Assembly: GCA_007258455.2 (NCBI GenBank)
Contig: VDFB02000003.1
Coordinates: forward strand, 42,101,986 to 42,165,985
DNA length: 64,000 bases
Reading direction: 5' to 3'
Origin: Sequoia sempervirens
Lineage: Eukaryota > Streptophyta > Pinopsida > Cupressales > Cupressaceae
Below are positions 35,641-46,500 of the stretch, piece by piece. Both the position numbers and the translations under genes were made by a program. The notes beneath the pieces are model-generated. The model had not been told where the DNA came from. It saw only the letters and a program-made list of their open reading frames with translations, and made no database searches. Position 1 is the stretch's first letter. Each line of letters begins with the position of its first letter.

Positions 35641-36015
35641 TTAGCTGTAACTTTTTTGAAAATTTATTATGGTATGTGCACTTTGATATGATGTAATATG
35701 ATTATGGTTTCGTCTCATATGTTGTAATATTAGATATATAACAAAAAAATAAATTATTGCATGAAATAAATAATAAATTTTCACTTTAAATGTTTTTTTT
35801 TGCAGAACACGGGTCTTCCAGAAGATCAAGATGATCCTCAACATGATATAGATCCACAAAATATTGGTTCTGCCAGTACAAATCACATGACAGAGGATGA
35901 TGATGATGCAGATACGGAAGACACTGAGGCCGATGACAATGATGATGACGACGACAACGACGATGATGATCAGGATGGTGATGATGATGATGAGACAGTT
36001 GGTGATAGTAACTAG

Positions 36016-36654
36016 TGACATTCATGGTCATATAGACTACATCATGGATCATTGCTGATATATCGTTATGGTGACTCTTTTCATGATTATTATCATATGT
36101 ATCATTTTCATGGCCTACTGTACTATATTGTTGAGTTGTATCATATTGACATGCATCATTTTCACTATATCATTTGGACATGTATCATCTTGAATTGTAT
36201 CAATTTGAGTTACATAATTTATCAATTTTATTTATATCATTTTTACATGTATCATTTTCACTTATGTCGACTGTTGGACTGCATGTATCATTTTGACATG
36301 TTTTTGATGTATTGGCATATTTGACTCACTTGTTTTAGTTATATATGATGATGATCTTATCAGTATTGACTTGTCAATTTATATATATTAAAAGTGGTCG
36401 ATGATTTTTGGATGGATATTTATTAAGTATGATGATTTTAATTTACTGTTCAGGATGGATGTTGTCAAATTCAATTAAATTATAGATATTTGACTCACTT
36501 GTTTTAATTATAGATGATGATCATGTTACAATAATTATATTGTTATTTAAACATATGAGTTAAATAATTAAATTACTTACTCTATAATCATATGAGCTAT
36601 TTAAGAGGCACGATACATTTAACTAATTAAATTGAAATAAAACATATTAAATTA
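36016..36654. other. AT-rich sequence with ATCAT words
   Basis: Follows the last exon of the second CACTA gene. The words 'tgtatcattttgacatg' and 'tatatcat' recur irregularly at 36090-36310. The open frame 36052-36324 is a product of this repetition (many His, Tyr and Ile), not a gene. Confidence 0.4.
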
Positions 36655-37427
36655 ATAACTGGAAGCAAAACAAGAAGCATTTTTAGAAGCAAAAAAGGAA
36701 GCAACAATGGAATCCAAACTAGAAGCAATCTTGGAAGCAAATTTGGAAGCAAAACTGGAAGCAAAATCGGAAGCAAAACTGGAAGCAAGACTGGAAGCAA
36801 GACTAGAAGCAAAACTGGAAGTAAAACTGGAAGCAAAATCAGAAGCAAAACCGAAAGCAAAACTGGAAGCAAAACCGAAAGCAAACCTAAAAGCAAAATC
36901 GGATGTAAACTTGGAAGCAAAATCGGAAGCAAAACTGGAAGCAAAACCAGAAGCAAACTTGGAAGAAAAACTAGAGGCAAAACTAGAAGCAAAATTGGAG
37001 GCAAAACCGGAAGCAAACATGGAAGAAAAACCATAAGCAAAAGTGGAAGCAAAAGTGGAAGGAAAACCGAAGCAAAATGGAAGCAAACTTGGAGGCAAAA
37101 CAAGAAGCAAAATTGGAAGCAAAACTAGAAGTAAAAATGGGAGTAGACATGGAAGCAAAACTGGGAGCCAACTTGGGCACCAATTTTGGCACCATTTCCG
37201 TCGCTACTTTAGGGCGCTATTTTAGGCGCTAACGGAGGTGCCATGATTTCCCGGCGCTAACTCTGATGCTAATTCCGACGCAAATGTCGGCGCAAAATCC
37301 GGCGCCAAACTGGCCATGCCTGTTTACACCGAATTTAACACCAACCAAATTGTTCAATTCGTGGCTAAAAATACACTAAAATCCGGTGCAAAAGTCAGTG
37401 CTAAATGCCTGTTGTGCTATTGTGGTC
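36655..37427 (-). repeat. right end of the CACTA element: 12-bp array, subterminal words, TIR, target site
   Basis: 36658-37150 is an array of about 40 variants of GGAAGCAAAACT, which reads AGTTTTGCTTCC on the minus strand and mirrors the left-end unit. At 37160-37330 the words GGCGCTAA and CCGGCGC cluster. The element ends GTTGTGCTATTGTG at 37424, followed by the target-site copy GTC (37425-37427). Open frames across the array (LEAKLEAK on plus, Ala/Ser/Phe or Leu/Pro-rich on minus) come from the repeat. Confidence 0.75.
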
Positions 37428-38160
37428 TAAATTTCTTGCATGCAAAACATTGTCCGGAGAAGGATCCAATATTCTGATTCATTCTACTTCTACATTTTAT
37501 TTCCTTATGTGCAAATTTATTACATGAAAAATAAATACCATTGAAAGATTGGTAGATTTGAGCATTTGGTTGTCTGATAGGGGGTCTTCCAACATTGGTT
37601 CTTTGATTTTTAAACTGTTTGCCAGTGCCTCGAGTCTTCTTTTGATTATCAACCTTGTTAGGATTTTGATTTGCCTTTGAGCTTTCTCCTTCTTCAAGTC
37701 CCAAACCTCCTTTACCTTTAGAAGGTTTTTGTCTTGCAATTAGTTCATCAAGCATTGTAGTACTTGTTTTGAATTTGTCCTCATGAACTCTTGCTTTTTC
37801 CAGATCTAATCTTAGAGTTACCAATTCTTGTTCATGTCTTGTGCATTCATCAGTCTTGCTTTGTATTTTTGCATTCAGAAAATCCTCAATTATTTTATTT
37901 TCTTCCACTTATGCTTTCAGTTTGGTGATGTATTAATTTGCTTTCTTCAATTGTTCGTTGACTTCTCTATGTCTCTCTCTGAATTTCTTGATTTGTTCTC
38001 TCAAAATTTTAATGCATTCATTTGCTTCCTCTAGATTTTCCTTTAGACTTTTGTTCTCACTTTCAACTTTGTTAAGATCTTCAAGAGCAACTTGGAGTTC
38101 TTCTTTATCAGTCATACAATCACCTTCAATAGTAAGATCTAAAAACTCTTTATCAGCCAT
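37428..38160 (-). pseudogene. gag: 5' half of the split element's gag
   Basis: From a Met at 38160 (MADKEFLDL), 55 bp inside the PBS. The first part is a coiled coil (LQVALEDLNKVESENKSLKE, ECIKILREQIKKF). Two stops near 37915 and 37930 follow, then DELIARQKPSKGKGGLGLEE, a basic segment and one knuckle-like YFSCNKFAHKEIKCRSRM. It ends in the first half of another knuckle, CFACKKF, exactly at the CACTA junction. The capsid-like N-terminal domain usual in copia gag is missing, which suggests an internal deletion before the insertion. The remainder lies at 13152-13472. Confidence 0.75.
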
Positions 38161-38214
38161 GTGTTCAACCTCCAAGATCTTCCTCAAGCTGTTAGGCTTC
38201 TTAAAAGGAGCCAG

Positions 38215-38226
38215 GCTTTGATACCA
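38215..38226 (-). other. primer-binding site of the split LTR element
   Basis: The minus strand reads TGGTATCAAAGC, complementary to initiator Met tRNA as in plant copia elements (usually TGGTATCAGAGC). It begins two bases inside the LTR end. Confidence 0.8.
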
Positions 38227-38228
38227 AT

Positions 38229-39439
38229 TGTTGAACACCCATAATACTAAGAGGGGGATGAATTAGTATTCTATTAAACCAACTAATCATAATATATCCA
38301 ATTACCAATACAAATCTAACGACAACAATGAATGGAAGCATGAATCAACCACAATATCACATGCACATTAACATCTAGATTTTATGTGGAAAACCTAGAA
38401 AGGGAAAAACCACAGTGAGGATTAGCTCACAATATATTATAAACAATTGTAAGATATTATAGATGCTCACTTCCAGGACATATGGTCCAATAAGGCTCAC
38501 AACCAAAGATAGATACAAAATAAAAATGACTACATAGACAAGATGTGAATTGATACAAAGTGCACCTTCCTTGTGCTAGATTTAGTTCCTTTGAAGCTCT
38601 GAATATAAAACACTGCTCTACTTTGTAGTCGCTCAACATTCACAAGAATTCTGCTATTATTCAAATCACACACATATAGATTTGCATGTTTGCATCATAA
38701 CACTTATCATCTCACATGCCGTGTCATCTCATCTCTCATACAATCTAAAAAATCTCTCACATATATATCCAATACATCCACATACATCAATTAGGTCAGC
38801 CTAATTAGATGTAGCCCTATTTTAAATCAAAATTGCCTTGTCGGCTCCACACTTGATTCAAAAACATCTTCACGCTCAAATCAAATGTGCAACACTTGAT
38901 TTAGGTTGGCATGGACCTAAAATAGATCTCATTACCATCTGCAATACATATTTGATCTCCACAACATATATCAAGCATTAGCTCAGCCAAGAATTAGACC
39001 TAATCACAAAATAAGCCAACTAATAAACACCAACGCTCCATCTGATCTAATAATCACTCGCCATTTGGAATATATAGTGCATTGACACCTATAAATAATC
39101 TCCCAAAATTGCTAAGTCTGAATCCAATCACCAAAGGAACGCGAACCAAATTACACATACCCATTTACACTGTATAAAGCCAAAACTACATGCCAAACTA
39201 CTGTCACTTGTAACTTTCAGACTGTTCACCCAAAAATGCTAAAATCTTGATCATAGATGCAAAAATTAGTCAAGAATAACATATTATACCCTCACAAGAT
39301 CTTATCACACAAGCATTTCCAAATTAAAATACCAGATTAAGATGTCTCCATTATGTTCACCAGATTAGAGAAACCGCCAACAATCAATATTGGCATCAAT
39401 GACAACACATTAAAGGGTCCCTTCTTCATTATTTTAAAA
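38229..39439 (-). repeat. 5' LTR of the split retrotransposon
   Basis: 1,211 bp, starting TGTTGAACACCC on the plus strand and ending at the decayed TTAAAA (partner: TCAACA). It aligns along its whole length with 7300-8512. Confidence 0.8.
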
Positions 39440-40500
39440 CTCTCTATCTCCCTCTCCCTCTTTATCTCTCTCCCTATCTATAATGCTCTCCTCTCTTTGT
39501 ATCTCTCTCTATTTCTCCTTCTCTCTTTTTGTTCTTTGTGTCTCTTTATTTTTCTATCTCTACATGTGTGCTTCTTTATCTCTCTAACTCAAGTTTAGAT
39601 TGATAGCACAAAATGTTTGATCAAAAGTTAGTCTCTTTTCTTTATCTCTCTTTCCCTTTATATCTCTTATCTCTATCTCTCTCAACTATTTTATCTCCTT
39701 TTTAATTCCTCTCTCTACCAATCTTCCTCTCTTCTCTTGATCTCTCTATTTCTCCACCTATCTCTCTATATATTTTGTTTCTCTTTCCATCTCTTTATTT
39801 TTTTACATTTGTTTATGTATCCACTAAAGCATTCTCTATATGTATTTCTCTCCCTCTATATCTCTCTATTTATTTTTCTATTTGTATTTCTCCAAGAATA
39901 AATCCCCATGGACACATGCCATCTTTGGATTATTGACATGAAATGTGTTTAAAAGTTTCTCTCACCATCTCTCTCTCTTATAAATCTCTTTCCCACTATA
40001 TCTCCTATCTATATGTTTCTCTCTTTTCTTTATATCTCTCTTTCCCCCTATATCTCCTATCTATATATTTCTATCTTACTCTATCTCTCTATTCACGTCC
40101 ATAAATTTTCCTATCTGTCTCTCTCTATTCATGTCCACTTTTCCTCTATCTATCTCTTTGTATATATATCTCTTTGTCTCCCAAGCTCTCTCTCCATGTA
40201 TCTTTATCTACTTGTCTCTCTCTACCTATCTCTATCCCTCTATCTCTACCTCTCTATGTCTCTATTTCCCTATCTCTCCGTGCTCCTCTCTCTATCTCTC
40301 TCTCTCTCTCACACACACACTCTCTTTGCCTCTTTTTATCTCCTTTTATTCTATCTCTCTCCCCCTATATCAATCTCCTCTTGTATTCTTCTCTCTTGCT
40401 CTATCACACACACACACTCTCTCTCTCTCTCTATTCTCCTCATCTCTCTATTGCCTTTCTCTCTCCCCCTCCCCCTTCCCTTCTCTCTACCTTTATGTCT
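39440..40500. repeat. CT/CTAT-rich microsatellite tract
   Basis: Imperfect ctctct, ctctat and cacaca runs for about 1 kb. All three overlapping plus-strand open frames (Ser/Leu/Ile/Tyr) are repeat artefacts. Words such as GATCAAAAGTTAGTCTC (39613) repeat the hairpin arm at 6241-6275. The LTR element inserted into this tract. Confidence 0.75.
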
Positions 40501-41830
40501 TGATCTATGTAAATGTTAGTGTTTGCAATGTTTAATATGTGTTAGAATGGAATTGAGTAAATGGTTTATATACAAGCACAAATTCCCTCTTCTTAAACTT
40601 ATAAGTTCAATGAGAATTCAAAATTACTACAAGAAACCACAAGGATAGGTATAAAAGAATAATAGTAACAAAAAAATGAATTGAAGAAACATATAGCTAT
40701 TAAGAAGCCACAATGAGAAATCAACAATTATGCTCAATTCTGGTTAATTTGGTGTTGCAACTGATACTAATAATCTATATACACAATAAAAATAATTTAA
40801 AAGTAACTCACTTAATCCTACCAGTGAGAAAAAAGTGGGATTATTAGAGAATAGTGTTGTTCTCAACCCCATCTTTCCAAGTGGTTGTGCAAACTTTAAT
40901 TTGACAAATGCAAATGTCCATCTCCACATTAATTATCCCTTTATTTTATGTTTTAATACCTTGATGTCTTTTGTCTTGAGAAGGATAAGGGGACAAAGGC
41001 ACTAAAAGATAATGCATTTTGTGTCTAAAAAATCAAGATGAGGACATACATGTCAATTACAAATAATTCAATATTTCATTAAAATTATTACCATTGGTCC
41101 AAGATTTATCAAAGGTATATCCACCATACTAGTTGTCAACCTATTTCAACATCCTCATTGATGTACTTGATACTAATTGGTCCACACATCTCCACTTGGA
41201 TGTACTCATATGCTTGCAAGCTATGAATGCCATACATTAAGGACTTTGCTTGCCAATTTTTAGGTAAGAAGACATAAAGACGTGAAACATGCACTACTTA
41301 AAGTGCGATCAAACGATCTTACACATTATGAATCGACATCTAATTGGTGGTACTTGACACATAAACTCAATCACATGTTATATATGAGAGAAGAGAGCAG
41401 AAGATAGGACAAAGGGAGGGAGAGAGAGAAAGAAAGAGGTAGAGACAAGGAGTGAGAGATGTACAAAGAGAGAGTAATTTTTTATATAATAATTATTTAT
41501 TTGATTTTTTTTTGCATTCCAAGGACCTCACACTTAGGAGACTAAATTTTAAACATTGAGTAATATATAAAGTTAGTGTAAATGGATGCACATACAACAT
41601 CATTTTATTAATGACCTTTAATTGACTTTATGTATAGCATGAATGTATGCAAAAATAAGATTTTTTGTTTGCTAATTTACGTTCACATCTCTTGAATATA
41701 CCCATTGTACACCAAGATACAATTGCTAGTTATAATTTACAATTTTTTTGGTCAAATTATTATTATTATTTTTTTGTTTTTTATTTTTAATTGGTTGATA
41801 TATTGAAATTATTGAAGCTACGTATATACC
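40501..41830. other. non-coding repeat flank
   Basis: No gene seen. 41100-41380 resembles 6690-6900 in order and orientation, and a GA-rich run lies at 41415-41470. The rest is AT-rich. Confidence 0.35.
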
Positions 41831-42247
41831 TGCCTCGGCCAAGAACGAATAATATATTTACCGACAGTATCATAGAAAAAGACTTCCGTATTTCGAAACA
41901 ACAAAATTAATTAAATGCGTTCTCCTTCGTACCTATATTACGGAGGGAATGCCGCTCCGCGGTTATTATCATATAATATTCACCGAACTTTATTGATAAA
42001 TTATTAATATTCACTCTAAAATTAAACGATGAGTATTTTACTTCCCCGGGAGAGCCTGTCGCCGGAGGAATCAACCGGAATTCGTCGGTTGCTTGTATTC
42101 TATCTGCGCTGTGCAAAACGCGCAAACGAGAAAACAAAAACAGAAGAAAGACGGAGCATGAAACAAATTCACGCGGATTTCAATTTCGGATAAATTTCAG
42201 AAAAAACCGAGGACTCAGACATCGCTGGGGACCGATCCTAGAACGTG
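41831..42247 (+). promoter_or_regulatory. probable promoter and leader exon of the RNFT-like gene
   Basis: More GC-rich than the surroundings, with an AATAATATATTTA stretch at about 41847 that could act as a TATA element. A possible leader exon would end at the GT of GTAAAAG (42248), which pairs with the acceptor tctttcag at 43507-43514. Transcription start and leader intron are inferred. The minus-strand frame 41907-42137 matches nothing. Confidence 0.35.
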
Positions 42248-42359
42248 GTAAAAGATAAGTTGTTATTAAACTAAAAGAAAAAAGTAGTAGTTGTTTTCAA
42301 GATTGAATTTTGAACGAAATTGAGTCTCTGGAAAATTGAAATTAACATATTTGCAGTTA

Positions 42360-43514
42360 GAAGACGTAAACGGCATTCACAGATCGAATTTGGCTTTACA
42401 AGAATTTCTGATCTGTGTTTAGGGTTTTCAGGGTTTGAACTTGACAGAAGGGCTTGGAAATTTGGAATTATCTGCGAAATCTGGAAGCAGTCGCTTTGTT
42501 TAGAATTAATGGCTCTTATTTTGCAAATTCTTTGAATGGATTGCTGGAAATTTGGAAGGTTGTGATATTTTCTAGGGTTGTTAGGGTTTGAATTTGAGAA
42601 AAAAATTGGCAGCAGCTCTTAGAAAGTCAAATTGTTTACAAGAAGTGCCGAAATCTGCAAGTGAAATCCGCGGATGGCATTTCCGGCTCCAATTTGGCAT
42701 TTTTTTGATTGAATTGCTGCGAATTTGAAGCGCTGCTGTCCATTTCTATAGTTTGACCTTTGGCAGCCCTTAGTTTAGCAAAAGGGGTTGAGAATTCGAA
42801 ATTGCTTGTCAGATAATGCCGAAATTTGCAAGTAGATGATCTGGCTAACATTTGCGGAGCGAATTTTGTCGTTTATTAAGAGTTGCTGCAAGTTTGTGAC
42901 GCTCCATTCTGTTCCTATGATTTTTGGGGTTTGAATTTGAATGGCTTGCACCACAGCTTGAAATGTGGGTTCACAAATTCCAAAACTTGCTACGTTATTC
43001 TCTGGCTAGCAACTGTGAATTGAATTTGGCATTTTCTATAAAAAACTGTAAATTTGAACCTCTGCAATCAGTAATTTGAAAAGTTGGCACCAGGTCTTGA
43101 AGTTATCTGTCCAAGAATTTCAACATTTGCAACAAAATATTCTGACTGGTAACCAGAGATTGAATTCGGCATATTCTTAAAACAACATTTGTACCACTTG
43201 TAGGGCTTGTGGGGCATCAGGGCTGGAAGTTATTGTTGAAACAATGATCAAATATTTGCGTGCAGATGCTTTGGCTGGCAGCTACCGATCAACTTTGGCA
43301 TTTTCTTTAAAAGACGTGCTTCAAATTTGAACTGTTGTGATCCATTTCTAGGGTTTAAATCTGAATTGGTGGCACCAGGTTCTGAAACTACCAGTCACAG
43401 AAATTCAGAACTTTCAGCTAAAAGCCTTGCTTAGTAATTTTGCATTGAGTCTGGCATTTTCTTCAAGAATTGCTCTAAACTTGAAGAGTTGTGATCTATT
43501 TCTTAGTCTTTCAG
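42360..43514 (+). repeat. diverged ~140-170 bp tandem repeat directly upstream of the RNFT-like start codon
   Basis: About seven units run head to tail. The words TTTGGCATTTTC, AATTTGAA, TCTAGGGTTTGAATTTGA, GGCACCAG and TCTGGCTAGCAACT recur in the same order. Units begin at about 42531, 42691, 42863, 43023, 43165, 43290 and 43450 (the last partial), with a weaker one from 42385. The array ends about 25 bp before the ATG. It may lie in a leader intron (42248-43514) or be transcribed leader. Confidence 0.75.
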
Positions 43515-43537
43515 ACTTGTATCCATTTGGTTGAGTT

Positions 43538-46500
43538 ATGGAAACATCTGGAGGCAACACTGAAGGAGGATTTAGGAACAATGGTACGAGAAGATATGGG
43601 ATGACTTTTTCTGCCGCAAATCTAATTCAGGCACCGTTATCTGCTTTTTTGGAGTATTCAGGGCTTTTGAGAGGTCGATCTCATCACCACGATAGTGAGG
43701 CTACTACTGGATTGACAGCTGGAGGTGGTCCCTTCAGGGATAGGGCAGACAATGGCGGAGGTGCTGAGGTGTCTATTAGGATAATTGGAGCAGGGGAGCA
43801 AGAGCATGTGAGAGTAGGGGCAGTTGCATCTAATGTTGAAGAAACAGAGACAGTTAATGGTGGTAATAATAATCATATACAGGCTTCTTCAGCACCTTTG
43901 CAGAGCACAGCAAATGTTGATCTCAGTGGTGGAGGTAGTGTGGGCTCGTCCTCTTCAGTTACACCGCTGACAATAAATTCTGTGCCTAACAATGCAGAGA
44001 CAGATGCTAGCGAGAATAATAATAATACAAATGGAAATGGAAGGGATACTGCATATCAGAGATATGATATTCAACAACTTGCTAGATATATTGAGCAGAT
44101 TTTGCCATTTTCCTTGCTTTTGTTGGTGGTCTTCATTCGACAGCATTTGCAAGGTAAGCTTCTTGCAGCTTACCTGACAAATTTCGGTGTATCTTTGTTC
44201 TTGAAAATAGAAGTGAGGATTCTGATATGTTAATGTAGAACAAAGTACTCAATAAGGGAGATGTGACTATTTTATTGAAGCTTGTAACATTTAGAACAAC
44301 ATTCACATAGAAATAAGGCAGGGGCAGCTATAAAGCACCCAATCAGTATGTTAGTATCAGAGAGGATGATGGTAACACATACTCAGGGGCGTTCAACCCC
44401 AAAGCCTGCTTCTTGATGGACAATTCTTATGTATGTATAGTACGTTATAAGTTTTCATTCTCTCACAGTAATTGCCAGTGTGCAATAAACTGACACACAT
44501 ATTACCTTTCTTCTTTATTTTACACGTTTTTTGTCAATGAGGTTTTCATTTATTTTATAAATATCTATAGCCAATAGGAGATCCTGTAAGATCTATAGGT
44601 CAAGAAAACCATTTATATTATTCATGCCTAATTTACCATGTATGCAATCAAATGTCTAAGTTCTCTTAATCAAATTCCTAAGTTCTATACATCTCCAATG
44701 TACCTTTTTTCTTAGGAGCCAATCTCATCTCATTGTTTGGAATTTTAACAGCTTATACTCACAGACAGTAAAGCATCATATATTTTTCAACCTTGACTTC
44801 CCGTTGATCACATAGAAGATATTTATGGGACTGATATACATTATTCTATCCCTGTTTTGACTGTCAGGCTATTTGAGCTTATAATGAACTGACAAAATAC
44901 ATAGTGAATTTGCAAAGAAAATTTCACATGAAGTTATTGTTGCTATGTGCAGGCAGTTGTTGGACTGATTTCATATGATTCTTTCTACAGATTCTCTACT
45001 GCCTTTGTTTTTATAAAACTTATTATGACTATTGGTTCTCTTCACAAAAAAATTCTTCAATTTCCTTTTTTTTGTTCCAGTTCAGCATGTCCAGTTCAGC
45101 ATGTCTTGGAACCATCACTATTTACGATCTTATGAGTTGATTGGGTTATGGTCTTGCAGTAGATTAAGGGGAAGTTTACCATCACCACCTAAGTTTTGTT
45201 CTCCAAACAACAGAAACTTTTAACAAGAATTTGACAAAGGATAATATGATAACACAAATCTGCAAACAGATTTTGGAAAACTTCAATAACCGGATAGTGA
45301 GGAACCTGAAGAACCAAAGTCCATTGATGAATTAAAAACAAATAATAACAAAGTAAGGAAATGGAGAGGCATTTACTGGCTTTCTGCAAAATAACAGCTG
45401 TTTTCTGTATGTAGTTGTCACCTCTTAGTCCAATTTGCCACCCAGCTTTAATGGTGCAAAACATTTCTGTTTCAATCTGAAACAGCTTCTATATAACATG
45501 AACATTGCCAAAAAGCGGGAATATGGATGAGAGCTGCCATAAGGTATTTGTATCGGTATTTAGTTACAATTCTTGCTAAAACATGGGCTTAAAGAGATCT
45601 AGCTTGTGCTCATATGTATCTAGCCTTATGTCATCATGGGTTGTTGCTTGTTTATGATTATTTTTTAATGGTCTTCTTTGGTATTCATGATCCTCTTGGG
45701 AGTTTCTTGGCCTTTTCTGGATCTTTGTAACTATTATAGGGCTTTGTCTTGTCCAATTCATGCTGTTATCTGCCATTTCGACTTGGTTTTGGAGCTGTAA
45801 CAGTCGCATAATTTTCAAGTTGCTTTTGTAATTCTATCTCAGTGTTGCAAGTACACAGGTGCAGTAAAGAGAACATGTATTGCAGTAGTGATGGTAACCT
45901 GAACAAATGGATTAATTAGATAGTCTTTTTATCCTTTAGCATGAAATGAGATTGATACTTAGGTTTTTACAGTATATGGTTATCTCAACCCCTGAGTATG
46001 TTTGGTTGAGTCATATAATTCTCCCCATCCTTGGGTGTCTTCTCCAAAAAATAAAGAATTAGATAACGATATGGAAGATTCTCATCCATACGATACTGCA
46101 CCTTAAAATTAGAAGTGAAGAGCTTAGGGTTGACCTTATGATTTGCGCTGTTTTGTTTTACAAAATCTGTCCACCGTGAGATGATCTTTAAAATTTCTGG
46201 ATTGTCTGAATGCCATGTGTTGGATCTGTTTTTGTTATTTCCTGCCATTGTTGCATCTCGATACACTGTTTTTACTCTGTTTTGAGGAGTTGAGATGCTT
46301 CTTTTTATAGGCTCCATTGTTTTTCATTCTTCTCCCACTAGTCCCATTGATTGCGTTTGATTCCTTTTTGACATTGTACATGATTGCTTATTTCTTCTAC
46401 TGCTGCATGCATACTTATTGCTTGATTACACGAGATGAGTTAAACTGGGTGAGATAATGAGATGGGTTACAGTATAATGTCAATTACAGGTATGAAGTTT

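Larger units (their letters stand above)
30282..36015 (+). pseudogene. second CACTA gene, plant transposase (Ptta/En/Spm) type
   Basis: Plus strand, divergent from TNP2. Inferred exons: 30282-30335, 30547-31215, 31310-31396 (followed by GTAAGT), about 31508-31613, and a last exon 35806-36015 after a strong tttttttttgcag acceptor. Phases agree across the first three joins. The central part (VKVWKELVKAYEKSDAWRKS, KARIEKLRALHRSGQKGLQA, EEKYGLHPKQFEKN) resembles the Transposase_24 family, in which a W..LV..W motif precedes a short conserved 'H..GSKSF' region. Two stops lie in exon 2 (near 30657 and 30861), so it is decayed. The last exon is almost wholly Asp/Glu (DDNDDDDDNDDDDQDGDDDD). The SPT16 fragments lie antisense in the 4 kb intron before it. 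Membership of the last exon in this gene is inferred from splice signal and orientation. Confidence 0.55.
13473..37424 (-). mobile_element. 23,952 bp CACTA (En/Spm) transposon with nested insertions and captured host DNA
   Basis: Bounded by CACTACAACA (left) and, read inward from the right, CACAATAGCACAACA. The 3-bp direct repeat GTC lies outside both ends (13470-13472, 37425-37427), as CACTA elements make. Subterminal arrays are inverted relative to each other. Inside are a TNP2-type transposase (minus, 23517-28709), a second transposon gene in the opposite direction (plus, 30282-36015), SPT16-derived fragments (31780-35640) and a TG...CA insertion (17549-22455). Both transposase genes carry stops, so this copy is probably immobile. 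The strand given follows TNP2. The target was the gag of an older LTR element. Confidence 0.8.
7300..39439 (-). mobile_element. old LTR retrotransposon, minus strand, split by a 24 kb CACTA insertion
   Basis: Order on the minus strand: LTR 39439-38229, PBS 38226-38215, gag 38160-37428, [CACTA 37424-13473], gag end 13472-13152, long non-pol ORF 12638-8921, polypurine tract 8527-8513, LTR 8512-7300. Removing the insertion and one target-site copy leaves about 8.2 kb. The outer flanks read CTCTT (7295-7299) and CTCTC (39440-39444), a plausible 5-bp target duplication inside a CT tract. The initiator-Met PBS and the gag with zinc knuckles suggest Ty1/copia ancestry, but no RT, RNase H or integrase is present. 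I therefore read it as a large non-autonomous element that borrows pol from a relative. Over about 300 aligned bases the LTRs differ at very roughly one base in eight, so it is old. Confidence 0.8.

Noticed and set aside
35641..36052. Ile/Val-rich and His-rich minus-strand frames
   Set aside because: Mirror images of the GAT-repeat acidic last exon on the plus strand.
36627..37158. Long overlapping frames on both strands (LEAKLEAK-type on plus; Leu/Pro and Ala/Ser/Phe-rich on minus)
   Set aside because: They arise from the 12-bp repeat, which has no stop in several frames. Not genes.
40013..40535. Three overlapping plus-strand frames rich in Ser, Leu, Tyr and Ile
   Set aside because: Produced by the CT/CTAT microsatellite.
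41907..42137. 76-codon minus-strand frame in the GC-richer region before the RNFT-like gene
   Set aside because: No recognised motif, and it lies where the promoter and leader of the plus-strand gene should be.
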